A DNA stretch of 64,000 nt. Origin: Tribonema minus (taxonomy: Eukaryota > Sar > Xanthophyceae > Tribonematales > Tribonemataceae). The notes beneath the pieces were generated by a model that was not told the origin of the DNA, did no database searches, and was given only the letters and a program-made list of their open reading frames with translations. Below, piece by piece: positions 36,758 through 49,369 of this stretch (positions within the stretch are counted from its first letter, which is position 1; each line of letters opens with the position of its first letter). The stretch is from NCBI GenBank assembly GCA_017506865.1, contig JAFCMP010000027.1, positions 1 to 64,000 on the forward strand, given 5' to 3'. The position numbers and the translations under genes are program-made.

Positions 36758-37676
36758 GCAGCGTCCGTGTGCAAGAGCTGGAGGGAGCTGTATAGCAGTG
36801 CTCATCCTGGCGCGCGGAGCTTCGTACGCGGCATGACCAAGTCGCTGGCGCTGCTGCAGTGGGCGCGCGAGAATGGCTGCCCGTGGTAAGCTGCGATGTC
36901 ATCGTCGCAACTGAGAAAGCATCCGTAGTCCACATGAGTGCAACGCTGCAGAATTTGTCGACCACGGCATGACCCTGCCCCTGACCCAACTTCACTCCGT
37001 CCCTGATGCCAAGAGACTCCCCTTCCCCCCCTCCCCCTGCCGCCGAGCCGCCGCCTGTGGGCGTGCCGCTTTGCGGCACGCATAAGGCGCAGCCCTGCTT
37101 ACACTCAAACCCAATGTCTGACGCTACAACCCCCTGCCCGTTGCCGCCGTCGCCGCCGCCGCCGCCGCGCGCAGGAGCACGTGGACGTGCCGCGACGCAG
37201 CGCGCGCCGGCGCGCTCGACGTCCTGGCGGCGGCGCGGCGCGGCGGCGCCGCGTGGTACGCGAGCACGTGCAGCGAGGCGGCGCGCGGCGGGCACGTCGA
37301 CGTCCTGGCCTTCGCGCGCGCGCGCGGCTGCCCCTGGGACGCCTGGACGTGCGCGTTCGCCGCCAAGGGTGGGCACATCGACGTGCTGCGTTACGCGCTC
37401 GCGCACGGCGCCGCGTGGAGCGCCGCCGCCGCGTGCGCCGCTGCGGGCGAGGGCGGCCAGCTCGGCGCGGTGCTGTGGGCAGGTGAGAACGGACTTGAGG
37501 TTGACGCGCGTGCGGCGTGCGGCGGCGCGGCGCGCGGCGGCCGCCTCGACGTCGTGCGGTGGGCGCGGGAGCAGGGCGCGGTGCTCGATGAGGGAGTCTG
37601 GCGGCAGGCGGTGGCGGGCGGGCACGAGGACGTGCTGCGGTGGCTCAGGGACGAGCGCTGCCCCGGCTCTTGCTAG
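36758..37676 (+). CDS. Ankyrin-repeat-like protein, possibly with F-box start, 5' end unresolved
   Basis: Two exons join in phase: 36758-36885 and 37175-37676 (TAG). The first encodes AASVCKSWRELYSS, which resembles the end of an F-box, then LALLQWARENGCPW. The second has four or five degenerate repeats of the form GGHVDVLAFARARGCPWDAW and GGHEDVLRWLRDERCP, the ankyrin-like pattern common in algal and protist multigene families, which probably mediates protein binding. Upstream sequence must hold the true start; a downstream ATG at 36833 could start a shorter version. Codon use is extremely GC-rich. Confidence 0.6.
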
Positions 37677-38277
37677 GGCTTGAAGTCAGGGCAGCTGTCC
37701 CTGAGCGCTGCTGCAGCAGGCGGGGGCTGAGGGCTGAGCGTTACCTCAGGTCGTGGAGCTAGGGCTTGAAGTTCATGCAGCTGTTTCAGCGCGCAGGCAG
37801 CACATTGGCTCGCGGTGCTGCATTGACTGACGGCTGTGCGCAGTGCACTCCCCCATGGGGGAGGTGAGCTGGTGAGCTGGGACTTCCTTAGAGCAAGAAC
37901 AGGCCGTCTGCAACTTTTTATACATCGACATGGCTGCATGACGCTGGTGCCCGGGGTCTGAGATATATACAAGTATGCTCCCTTGTGCATAGTGTTGTAC
38001 AGCGAAAGAGCTAGTGGCGCACACGCTGGTACCTCATAGGTGGGCGCCTAATGACAACTGGTGTACACGCAAGATGTTGTAGACGTATTGCAGAGCTCAA
38101 GCACTGTGGAGTGTATGCCGGGTTTTTCTTAGCGCTGAGCATGTCAAGTCCTGTGCACTCCGCACGCTTGGTCGGCATAGTAAATAGGCATATAAATGAA
38201 TATTGAATATCGAGACCCATGCAGAAATGGACAGAAATTGACGTGCTTGACCCGTGCTCAACAGCCTGTACCATGCT

Positions 38278-39370
38278 CTTGATTGCATGCCGTGCATTGA
38301 TCATCTGCTCCCATCCTGTCTGGCTTCACATGTACTTAATTCCCATCGCGCATGGCTTCTGTTGCGTCATCACTCAATGCCACCAAACCGCTGCCTGCGA
38401 CGACCCTGATGCGCACAGCGTGCATGCCGTGTATTGATCATCTGCTCCCCATCGCATCTGGCTTCACATTTGCTTGCATGCCGGTGCCATGGCTTCTGTT
38501 GCGTCATCACACAATACCACCAAACCGCTGCCTGCGACGACCCTGATGCACACAGAGTTTGCCCTGCGCCACTTCACAATGTTGAGTGTTGTGAACTATG
38601 CGCTGTCATGCTGACACTGAGCCAGTTGCATGGCGTATCCGGTGTATGCACAACTTGTAACGAGAAGCACGTTGAACTGTACATGCGCAGCAGGGCAGTG
38701 GCGAATCCAAACGCTGTTGGTCAACATGCAGCACGCAAGCTCGCAGACTCTCAAAATGCACATCAGGTGTACATGAGACACGATGTCATGGAACATAATG
38801 GCACCAAGTGTACATATGCTGTATATGTGCCTTGTGTAGACAACGACCGCAGACACTGAACCATATACATTTGCTGAAGAATGAAGTGGTGGCACACCAG
38901 CGCAACCACACACCGCTGCCTGCAATGACCATGTTGTTGGTTGCAAATGCGCACTGGGTTTGCCCTGTGCACTTGAGTGTTGTGAACAGTGTGCTGTCAT
39001 GGTAACACTGAGCCAGTTACATGTGGTATTTGGTGCAAGCACATTTTGCAATAAATAGGACGTTGAACATTTTATTAAAAATGAATCGAAAGATCGTTGA
39101 GCTTATATGCAACAAGGGAGCGGTGCATCTGGGCAATGAGAAGGATTTCGAACTTCTCATATGCAGCAGAGGAGTGTGGTGTATGGGGGGCACCTTGACA
39201 TCAAACGCAGTTTTCAACACGAGGCACGCAAGCTTGCAGGTGCTCAGAATGTACATCAGGTGTACATGAGACATGATGCAATTGAACATAATGGTACCAA
39301 GCACATGCTGTATATTTGTCCTGTGTAGACGACGACCGCAGACACTGAATGATAAACATTTGCTGAATAA
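38278..39370. repeat. Nested diverged tandem duplications
   Basis: A roughly 135-base unit (GCATGCCGTGNATTGATCAT...) occurs at about 38286 and 38421. A longer unit of about 400 bases starts with TTTGCCCTG at about 38561 and again at 38959; both contain GTGTACATGAGACA, GACCGCAGACACTGA and a GCTGCCTGC start. Translation shows no convincing protein. I see no gene between 37677 and 39831. Confidence 0.8.
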
Positions 39371-39831
39371 TGAAGAGGTAATTTGTTTGCGCTGGGGCTG
39401 CCTCGCGTTGTCAGCAAATAGCAAGGTCAACTTGCACCTTGCTTGCTCATTGTACACACGGTGTTCTCATACCAGGGTGCCTGAGAGTCTTTGCTCGACT
39501 TGCCCATGCCCATGCGGAAATGCGAGTGGTCATTGACAGTGTGTGCCAGGAACACCACATAGTTTGCAGTACTGTAAAGACGGAGAGAATGTCCTGGTGC
39601 ACACCCACTAAAAGACCGCATGCGCTGGCGTGATCACACACAGCATGCCCGACGTCAGTGCGGCCTTCGACGCCTTGCCAGCTCTGTGCAGCGCAGCACA
39701 TGGGCGGTGTGGCCACTCATCGCGCCAGCAGAGCTCCGAGTCAATGCTTAGGTAGCATGCGCTTTTAAATATGTACGAAAGGCCTCCGACGTATGAGGGC
39801 AGCGCTCAGCAATGCACGGCTGCAGCAGCGC

Positions 39832-42800
39832 TCAGCAGGCAGCGCCCATGCGCGCCTTGACCTTGCCCTGCAGCGCCACGTCTGCCTCCAGGCGCGCGAT
39901 CATGTCGGCGTTCAGCAGGGCCTCCGTCTCGGACATGTCCACCTGGCGCACATGCACGCACGGAACCAATAACATTATTGATAATGTCACGGAGGTGTTG
40001 CGCGGCTGACGCATGACACGTGCTGGTGTAGCATGCCGGCAGTCGCGGGCTGCCGTGATCTGGATCTGCGATGCATCAAGGGTGACGAGCTCGGCGCAGT
40101 GCAAGAGCGAAGGCGAACGGGTGCGCGCACGCACTGTAGCGCGGCGCAGCGTGAATGGCATTGTGATCATGGCAATATTGCCGCGCACCTGTTGGCGCAT
40201 GCGCCGCGTCTCGGCCATCTGCCGCTCCAGCTCCGCGGTGTAGCGCAGCATGGCGCTGCGTTTACGCTGACGCTTGGCTGCCTCCGCCTGACAGTGGCGC
40301 ATACGCAAGAGACAGCCGGCATTTTCTTCAGGGATCAAGCATTTGTTATTTGCCAGTGCTACATGCTACCGAGCAGCAGCTGTCATGACTGTAAGCATTA
40401 AGCTGCAGTCTGCGCTGTGTAGCTGCAGCTGTCCATCATACAGCAAACACAGCCCCATGCATGAACGCATGTTCATGGTTGCACCACAGGCACTATGCTT
40501 TTGCAACGAAGAGAGTTTTTAAGAACGCAATTCGCTTTAGCTCCCTCGTCCCTGGGGGGGGGGGGGGGGGGGGCGTGTACACAATCCAATTCAGAAGTTT
40601 TGAGCAAACGTCAAGCTTCGAAGTTCAAAGTAAGCATCGCATATCCTCCAACCAGGTAGCGTGCAACACACCTGCACTGCGTGCACCACATCCGCACTTT
40701 TGCACCAGACAGCCAGCCTCTTGTGGATCAGTCCCAAACATGTTATGGAATATACTCCAAAGTACTTCACATATTCGAGGTCAACGAAGTTCACGCATCA
40801 TCGTGCATCTCACCTGCCTGTGAGCTTGGTAACCCATCCCGCAACCCTGATGCTACCCCTACTATCATGAATCTGCTCTTGACCATGACTAGGTCATAGG
40901 TAATCACATCCTGGGTAGACGTGTTCCCTCACCTGCTTATCGGCTTCGGACAGCTTGCGCGCCGTCTCAAGGTACACGCGCTCTTTCTCTTGCTCGTCCG
41001 CCTGCCGGCGCCTCCGCTCTTCCATGGCGAGCCTTGAGGTTAGTGTCAGGGTGTGGATTTGGGTGAGATTCAGTCTACATCTACTGGTGGGGTGGGGGTA
41101 TCATGGCCAGCTTGCACCAGCACCCTCAGTTAGATGACTCGTAAGACGACGTATGAGTTGAGGCAAGTTGGGCTAAAGAACTGGAGCAGCGAGGTTGCAC
41201 TGTAAGTTGCAGTCTCAGCTTTTGCTGAGCACTGCAACCGAAAGCATCTCGGGGGGGGGGTGCAGTCCTTGTTGTTCAGCGTCACCCCTAGAAGTACATA
41301 TGTACGGGGCACCACATCATCTGGGTTTTGCGTCAATTGTGCAAGCTGATGGCGTTTTGCAGGGTGACAATGTGACTTGCAGTCGCAGCACTTCAGGTTC
41401 CTCCATCTGTTGGCAGGTCCTTCTCGTGGCGGCAATGGAAAGTGCTCCTAGTCAAATCATGCAGTACGGCGAAGTACATCAATGTATGCTGGAGGCGGTG
41501 ATGCAGTTCAACCGCCTGCGCCAGCGCAGAGCGCGTTTCTGCGTACACTGCGTACAAGTACTGCGCCACGCGCTGGACGTCCGATGCCTCTCAACTTGAA
41601 GGCCTTCAGCAATGCACTTGAACACTTCTGAGAGGACGCGCAGGAACTCCTGTGCTCGCCGTGGCGTGATGTGCGCGTGCTTTTTGGTCCATGCACGTGT
41701 TTTTGGTCAGCAACTTGAAGTGTGCAGGCATGCGCAGTAGCTAGCAATGCTGGGTCATTGACACTGCGTGCACGCGCCTGATGGTGCCAGAGCGCGGGCA
41801 ATGGGGACGGGTTGTGAAGCACATGCAGAGTGGGGCGATCGCGCTCATGGCATGCCGCCGGCCAGTACACCTCTGGCAAGTGCACTCATGAGGCGCACCT
41901 GTTCTGCAACGCCGTGTTGATGCACCCCGTGCGCTTCTTCTCTCTGTCGTGCAGCTCTCGGGCGATGTCGGCTCGTTCCTTGGCGTTGGCCTCAGCAACA
42001 ATGAGGGCCTGCGGGGCAGTTGAAGTGTTGAAGCGTCAGCGAATTGGTCCCACTGAATTTGGCTTGCCTGCAACGTGCTGTTGAAGAATGGGTGGGTGTC
42101 CTTGCCTCAAGTTCAATGGGTGCTCTTACCTGAAAGTTCAAGCCGAGGTGCGTACTGTACTTCACACTGACGTACTTTCAAAGTGCAGTATAGCAGTAAC
42201 AGCGAACCGCCCAGCTGGAGTGAATGTTGTAAGTATTGGTGTGTTGTCAGAGCTTCAATTGCTGTTCATTGTCGCGCATGTGCTGCTGCGGTTAGCTTGT
42301 AGAAGACGTTGTACAGGATCGCAATGGTGTCAGGGCTTTGCTTGCTGTTGTTTGCCGACAAGTTTTGCTGAGGCTACATAGGTTCACCAACCAAGCTTCG
42401 AGTGTTCAGAAGTCACTCTAGCACTTTCATCATATGCGCACCGGCTTTCAATGGGGCGGGTTGGCGTGCAGGCTATCAAGGGAGGGCTAGGACGTTCGCA
42501 GAATGCCTTCATGTATACAAATCATGATGGAACCAAGTCAGAAGTGTGCAGAGCTCTTGGTGACGAGGTATACATGACCTAAGGCGTCATCATAATGATC
42601 AGCTGTTCGCCGCTGCCTCCTCTCGATTGCCTTGTTGACACGGGGCACTCAAGGAAAAGTTTTAAGTAGAGGTAGGGGAGTCACATGGCAGGCTGGGGTC
42701 ATGACCACCGGGTTATACGTTCAGGATTAAGGGTAGGGTTGAAATTGAAGTTACCTCGGCGCGGCGCTGCTCCTCGGCCTCCTTCTTGCCGGCACCTTTC

Positions 42801-45800
42801 TCAGTCCAGAATGCGCCAATCTGCTCGTACCGCTTCACGCGATCCCTGTGCATGGCGGGTTTTGCACAGTTTCTGCAGAATATTAATTAAGTGAACCTCC
42901 GATTTGTTGTAGTTGGTGACTGTCCTGTGCAGTACACGGATTTAAAAATCCGCAATCTTTGCAAGCAGACAGTGAACAAGAGGTGGGGTTGGAATCTTCA
43001 ATGCAGCACAATTTGAGCCTGCATCAATTGTTATTGCAGGACCAAAAAATCACCAAGCAGCGGGAGCCAATTGTGCGCATTTGCTAGTTCAGCGCTCGCA
43101 ACACGCAAATCACTGAGACATTTATTGTCAAGCTGCGCAGCAGCCTGACCAACAGTAGCAGGATTGAGCATGAAACCTCTTGAAAAGATGCTGTTGGAAT
43201 TCATGAAGTAGCTGTAGATTAGCGCAAGGTTGCGCTCAAATTAGGGGGTCTGAGCAAATCACCATCAGGCTCAGACTGGTGGGTGCAGCCGGCGACCGCA
43301 CGTGTGTGGGCAGCAACGCAGCAACGGCTTTCAAAGGTGGCCTGCTGTGATGTAAATGTAGCCATGAGGGCTCTCAACAGTTGCCCGTGGTAAGGTTTGA
43401 AGGGTACAGTCGGGTTAGGGTTAGGTCCTAACCCTGAGGAAGAGGTACCCACGTGCCGCAATAACCAAAGCATTCAAAACTTCAATCAGCAGCAACTTCA
43501 AGTAGTGACTCGCCTGAGCTTCTCCGCCCTATCGGCTTCCTCCTTGTCCAGCCTCTCCTTGTACTCCTGCATGAGACGCATGTCCTGCTCTGCAGCCTGC
43601 GGAAACCAGGTCACGTGAGAAGGGCACTCGAGACGTCAACACCCGCCACGGCAAGGGTGACGTTTACATGTATACTTCAAGTGTTTGAAGTACAAAATAG
43701 TCTCTTTCTGCCTCAGGAAGTGGGACCCCAAAGTAAGCGATGCAACAGAACTGGGGGGTGAAATGTTCTCTGTGGAGTTTTAAAAATGATCATGTGAGTG
43801 ACGAAGTGTATGTTATGATATAGAACTTGAAGTTGGCATAGGTCATAAGCGTTGGACGCGCAGTGCTGAGAGAGACAGATGTATACCTGCCGCAGGCAGC
43901 CCGCAGGCGCCAGCGTAGGCGCCACGCCAGACCAGAACAGCAAACATGATTAGAAAAGAGATGTAATCGCAATATAACGGCCATTCTCAACATGTATTCG
44001 CACGTCATCACATGGCATGCAACTGATGAGTGCTGACACTGAATCAAACACTAGAATATGAGTGAGGTGCATATTCCATCACTAGAATATGAGTGAGGTC
44101 CATATTCCAACAGCGAGGTCCATATTCCAACAGGCAGGAAGTACTTCGCTGTCTACAAAATACATGTTCAACGAAGTTCGTTGAGAACAATGGCATTACA
44201 CACCCTGTTGTTTCAGCGGTTTCGTGCGCCCATCTCCCCAGGGTTAGGGTTAGGGGTTAGGCACTCGTGGCAGAATATGCCTACCCACCTCTTTAGCACG
44301 CTGCTCCAGGATGATTCTGTGCGCCGCATTTTCCTGCTTTATGCGCTCAAGCCGGGCCCTTTCCGCAGCTTTCTTCTCCTCTGCTCTTGTAACCTCTTCC
44401 TGTGCCTGCAACAGGCAGCATGATAGCAGTTTTGTATCGTTTGCTGTTTGTGAATGGTTGGAGGCAAATGTACTGTCGCACCTGGCAGCTGCAGAACTTT
44501 GGAAAGCAGATTAGGGTTTTACGATTCTCACTGACTCAGAGGTCAGGAAACTTGATGGATGCAGGCTTAAGGTATGCCCTCGTCAAGTTCAGATGCGGGT
44601 GATGACACACATGGCGGAGACTAGAGGGGGCGGACAGATGGACGAGCACGTAATGGGGTAAGAAATCATTTGGCACAGGGAGTGTCAGTGAGCATTGAGT
44701 CGCTGTGTAACAGTGCTGCATGCAGACTCTGATCGCAAGCTGGACATGATTCGCCTGAGTGTGTCCCAGCCAAAGCGAGATTTGCACCAAAGGCATGAAT
44801 GCCATATGCTGAGGCAAGGAGGGCCTTTGCGTGAATCATCACCAATGGCGAGCAAAACAGGGCAATGCTGGGGTTAGAGTTAGGGTTAGGGTTAGCGTTC
44901 GGCTAGGGTTAGGCTACACGTACCCACCTACCCTAGCAGTTCAGCATCTGTACTGAGGTGTATCAGTTAGCAACATAGAAACAATGCAATCAGGAGCACA
45001 ACCATCCGACACTGACGCACCTCCCTAGTGATCCTGGCTAGTTCGGCTTGCTGCCTGCGCACTTCTGAGTCGTGCTCCGCCTGCTGCCTGTGCGCAGACG
45101 CAAATTTGGGCTGATGGTTGGTAGGGCTGATGAGAGTTGAGTTTGGGGTACACATGGCTGAGTGCAGGCCTGTACGTATGGACTTGTAGTTATTTATAAA
45201 GGCCTAAGGGAGGCCGGGTTGCCTATGCAATCGAAAAGCTTGCATGTACTGGACTTTGCCCGCCTGACGGCCAGTGTCCTGCACGCCCAGAGACTCATTT
45301 TATAAAGCGTGGAAGTTCATCATTGTTATTGTGCGCTGCACGTACATGGTCTCAGATCATGGTGTCCTCTCGTGTTGCACAGATGTGGGTGCTAGTGGCA
45401 CAGATGCAAAGTTAGTGCGTGCAGTACATGTTTGACATTGGCTGGTGGGCAGCGATTCATAGCTGGGGGCATGAGGAGGTACAGAAATATTTAGTACCTC
45501 AATGACTTGTCTGTATGGTTTTGTGTATTCCATACATACCAGGAGGTGAGGTGCCACATAGAGACGACATGCCATGTGGTTCAGCACCGTGTACAGCACT
45601 AACCAATCAATCAACAAGAGACCTAGGGCCGTGCGATAGATGCTGATAATCTGGGCTTGTTGGCAGCAGAAGCAGCAAAATGAAGCTCATGTGCTTTTCG
45701 GCAGGGATTGAACTGCCATAAACGTGCTGTGCTGCAGCAACAGTATACTTATAAATAACACTATAGTAATACTCCTAAGCGCCAATTGCGCGCCTGGAAG

Positions 45801-48358
45801 AAGCTGTACTTTTCATAAATGAATTCTTGCTCAGGGCGCGTAAAAGCCCAGATGACTGGTAGCTAAGCTTGCTGTATGGAATCTACATGTCGTGTGACAG
45901 CCTGAAAGTGTCTCAATGACAACCACTGTACTACTAATAGCAGCGTGCGGCAGCGCACCTGGACCGTGTGTTGGCAATCTGGTCCTCTCTGATGCGCCTC
46001 TCCTCGTCATGCGTGGCAGCTATCTGCGCCTTCACAGCGTCCTGTACGGCATATCAACAGCAGGACAGGGTTTGCAGCAGTCAGAGTTGAGTGCATGGAT
46101 TACACAAGTCTTCTCGGTGTGGCATGCGGCTGACCATTGCAAAAGTACGCAAGTACATATACGTTGATGTATGTATGTACTTTTTATTAATTCTCGCTCA
46201 GGGCGCGAATGTATGTACTTCAAGAAGTAAAATACTTATATACATACACTCCCAAGTATGCATGACTTATAGTGTTGGGCTCCAGGATGCAAGACCAGCT
46301 TATGTGGCATCGCTGTCTGCAGGTGGGGTCACGTGGCCATGAAGTGGAAACAAGAACTCCTGCGCATCGGCGCAGTTGTTTTCAAGACGAACGTTTACAC
46401 AGCACAAATCTGCACACGACAAAAATTTGCACTAATCATGAACCACATGATATAAATGATCGGCGTATGAAGTTGCAGTGCTACATCAAGTTCACCTGTT
46501 CTGCTCGCCACCGTTGCAAGTCCTCTGTGGAGGCCTCCCGCAGCATTTTCCTCTCCAGCGCTTCGCTTCTGTGCCTCAACGCGTGCTCCTCCATCTGGCG
46601 CTTAAGATCTTGCTTAAGGCGCTCCTGCTCTAGCTTCTTCCTGGTTTGCTCTCGCTGCTTCTTCTCTTCATCCTCAATCTGGGGGGGGGAGGGGGGGGGG
46701 GGGGGGGGCAACGGGCAGGCTTGTGCTTAGCGGTCCTGCTGCTTAGATATTACTTTACCTTCCACCGAGACTGTTTCAACATTTGACGCCCCTAGAGATG
46801 GTAGAAGTTTGCGGTGCTGTGCAGCTTTACACTGCATGTATGTGTGCTCCTGCATCTGCCGCTTCAAGTCTTGCCGGAGAGCTGCACCCTACCGTTCTGC
46901 TCTTCCCTCTTCCTCTACCTGCAGCAGTGCTTCATGTTGCATATGTCAACTTCCTATAATCACAGCAAGGGGTCTTCACATCTGCTCCACAACCTGACCG
47001 TGCTGATTCCGTTCCAGTCATGTCATACTGCACGCACGCACAGCACTGGTGGCAACGCAGCAGCGACCGTCAGCATTTCATACCAACACAGTTTGCGGTC
47101 CTAGGGGTCGAGTCAGCTGCGCATTGGCGGCGCTTGCAACTAGGGCTACTAGGGCATGGTGGCGCAGTTCACAGCACTCCGCTCACCTGCTTTGCCACAG
47201 CAAAAGCGCACCAGTTGCGCACCAGCTGCTCCTCGCGTCCCCTCCCCTGCGGCGCGGCCTTGCCATCTGCAGCAGCGCGCTGCCCGCACTGTTGCATCGT
47301 ATGACGATCGTCAGCGCAGCGCATGAAGCATACATTGAGTCAGCGCGGGCCATTGTGCTGGTGGAAGCAGATGGACTTGCAAGTGAGTTGTGGACACTGT
47401 TGCCTGCAGATGCCGTGCTCATGAGTATGTATGTATTGGCACCGACTTGGCGGAAACAGCGATTGCGCCTGATGAAAGGTAGTGTGCCTGATCATAGCGC
47501 CCGGTGTTCCCGGAGCTGGGCTGCAGGCCCTCTCGAGAAGGGGCAGTTGTTGACAAATGGCAGGGGGGGTCTTGGCAGAGCACGCTGTGCCTGCCATTTG
47601 TTGAGTGTGCTTGAAGTTTGTCGGTGGCTCGCATTGATTGCATGCATATGTTCCAGACTGCAAAGGACGTCCATGCTGGTGTTGCTTTTCACGTGCCTGC
47701 CTCAAGCAATTACACCCAGGTAGCTGTACCTGTTCCGCCTGATGTGCTGCGCTTGAAGGCAGCTCAGTTGATGTGGCTGGCGATGACGGTGCCTGCCGCC
47801 GCTCTTGCATTTGCTCCCCATCCCTGTCTGTCTGCCCCCTTCGTCTGCGCCTCAAACTACGAATGTCGCTCTCCAGCCGCCCCAGATCGGCATCCGTTGG
47901 CTGCGGCACGCGTTCCAGGAGTTCCTTCACGGCTGCAGCCACATCCGCAGCGTACCTGCGTCGGACGTCGAGGCAGCAGATGTTCAGGCGCCATTGCATT
48001 TGTTTCACTGTCTTCGCATCTGACTGTGTCCTGGTGCAATCCACTTGCTGGTGCAGCAACAATCGCACAAGTGAGCGACTACTGGGTCGTCAGCACCGAC
48101 GACAACGCCAACACAACACACAGCGGCGACTATTGTAGAATGATGGCGTGGCTGAGATAGCACAAGTGGTGCGCCCGCCAATGCCGACGCTGTTGGTGTG
48201 CATCACATGCAACATCGACTGCAATTCATGCGAACTCACTTGGTGCCCAGCTTGCCCACGAACTTGTGCGCAAGCATGGCTGCAAGTCGGGACGACCTGG
48301 CCTTTGCCGCCTCTCTCTGCTGCAAAAGTTGCAGTCTCTTACGATGCGCCTCCTGCAT
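39832..48358 (-). CDS. TPH-type ciliary coiled-coil protein (CFAP53/MNS1/trichoplein-like)
   Basis: Twelve exons close in phase to 462 residues: 48240-48358, 47730-47955, 46496-46678, 45959-46041, 45021-45087, 44289-44405, 43514-43596, 42755-42845, 41899-42008, 40933-41032, 40189-40287 and 39832-39942 (TGA). Almost the whole protein is a charged helix rich in Glu, Arg, Lys and Gln. The central LMQEYKERLDKEEADRAEKL, then RYEQIGAFW, resembles the trichohyalin/plectin-homology region of axonemal proteins, and SETEALLNADMI ends it. Such proteins line axonemal microtubules or basal bodies; the exact member is not settled. The intron after exon 7 uses a GC donor (AG, then GCGAGT), confirmed by phase. 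An extra N-terminal exon (48453-48503, in phase) may exist, in which case the ATG at 48358 is not the start. Confidence 0.78.
45811..45925 (-). mobile_element. 5'-truncated retroelement tail
   Basis: About 115 bases of the 3' tail in minus orientation, inside a ciliary-gene intron. Flanked by CTGTACT at 45804-45810 and 45926-45932. Confidence 0.9.
46183..46208 (-). mobile_element. 26-base retroelement tail, minimal insertion
   Basis: Only the last 26 bases of the element remain, between two copies of ATGTATGTACTT (46171-46182 and 46209-46220). Confidence 0.9.
46681..46709. repeat. Poly-C polypyrimidine tract at a 3' splice site
   Basis: On the minus strand this is an almost pure C run running directly into the CAG acceptor of the exon starting at 46678. 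Comparable C runs precede the acceptors at 12607 and 55820. Confidence 0.8.
46840..46918 (-). repeat. Acceptor-edge echo of a ciliary-gene exon
   Basis: Diverged copy of the exon that starts at 46678, 240 bases upstream in transcription: CTGCAG, then GTAGAGGAAGAGG, and an AAGACTTGAAGCGGCAGATG piece from inside the exon. Confidence 0.7.
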
Positions 48359-48503
48359 GGGCAATCAAGCCGCAAACAATCGCAATGAGCGAACGTGTCA
48401 CCAGCATTAATATCATGCTGCAGTCACGGCACCGACAGAACTCTGCGCCTACCGGCATTTCAGGGCTTGCCGATCTCCTGCTCCTTGTTGGCATTTTCAG
48501 CCT

Positions 48504-49369
48504 CTGCTTGCACGCGCGCCCCCTATACTCCTTTGCTGTGCGTGCACGTGAGCAGCTCGCGTGTGTGTCCCTGCTTCAACTGTCGTTTCGGGAGAACGCG
48601 CCCGAGAGCACGGTGTGCCCGAGAACAGGAAAAAAACGAACACGACGTACCAAAGACAAAGACATGAGGAGGATGATGAAATTGATTTGTATTGCCCTAA
48701 GGACATAAGCGGACAGATATAGTTGTTGAAGATACGCAGCCTTCTCTATTGCACTAGGTAATGGCAACCCAGCCAAGTGGTGGCTTAAGTTTAGACCACA
48801 ACAACTCCCAGTGGTTGTCGCGCTCACGAGGTTCAAAGACGAATCAACGCGAAATCGGCACCGCTGCGGACAGAAACCTGCTTGCTGGCTACAATTGACA
48901 GCAATCATACGTGAACAAACAACGTGTGTGATCGACGTCAGGGGCGGGACCAAGAGCACAGCAGCCGCGCCTGCCGGAACTGTGGCTGACACACACCCAG
49001 GGCGGCTGAGTCATGCACTGCCGCGTGACCGACACGCAGGCTGTTACGCCAAAGCCTCTGCAGGAGCACCCTGCACAGAGCCCGTATCCGGGGCCTGCAG
49101 CGCCGCCCGCTTATCAACGCCCCCAATTGAGCGCTGCCACTTGCAGACACACTCTGTGGGGGCAAGGTGCTGCTGCTCCGGGCGGCGCTGATGGGTTGCT
49201 GTCCTTGAAGTTGAATTTGTGACTGCATCTGGCGCTTCATGCGACCAGGCGCAAGCTTCACAAGCACATCAACTCCGACACCCATCAACGTCAGGCCTCC
49301 CTTGCGTGCGCCGGTGCCGGCGCTGCCGCTGCCGTTGCCGCCGCCGCCGCCGCCGTCGCCACATACTCC
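48504..49369. other. Intergenic or 5' region, no supported gene
   Basis: Short frames only. A minus-strand frame near 49204-49288 (GVGVDVLVKLAPGRMKRQ) looks protein-like but has no usable donor or acceptor, so it is not annotated. It could be a 5' exon of the ciliary gene or the 3' end of the zinc-cluster gene. Confidence 0.4.

Noticed and set aside
41490-41605. GC-rich minus-strand segment (VAQYLYAVYAETRSALAQAV) between two ciliary-gene exons
   Set aside because: No acceptor gives the required phase and no donor follows; the flanking exons already join in phase without it.
44598-44650. ATGACACACATGGCGGAGAC-like fragment resembling the element coding end
   Set aside because: It is similar over about 50 bases, but with no 3' tail or target duplication, so it is not called as an insertion.
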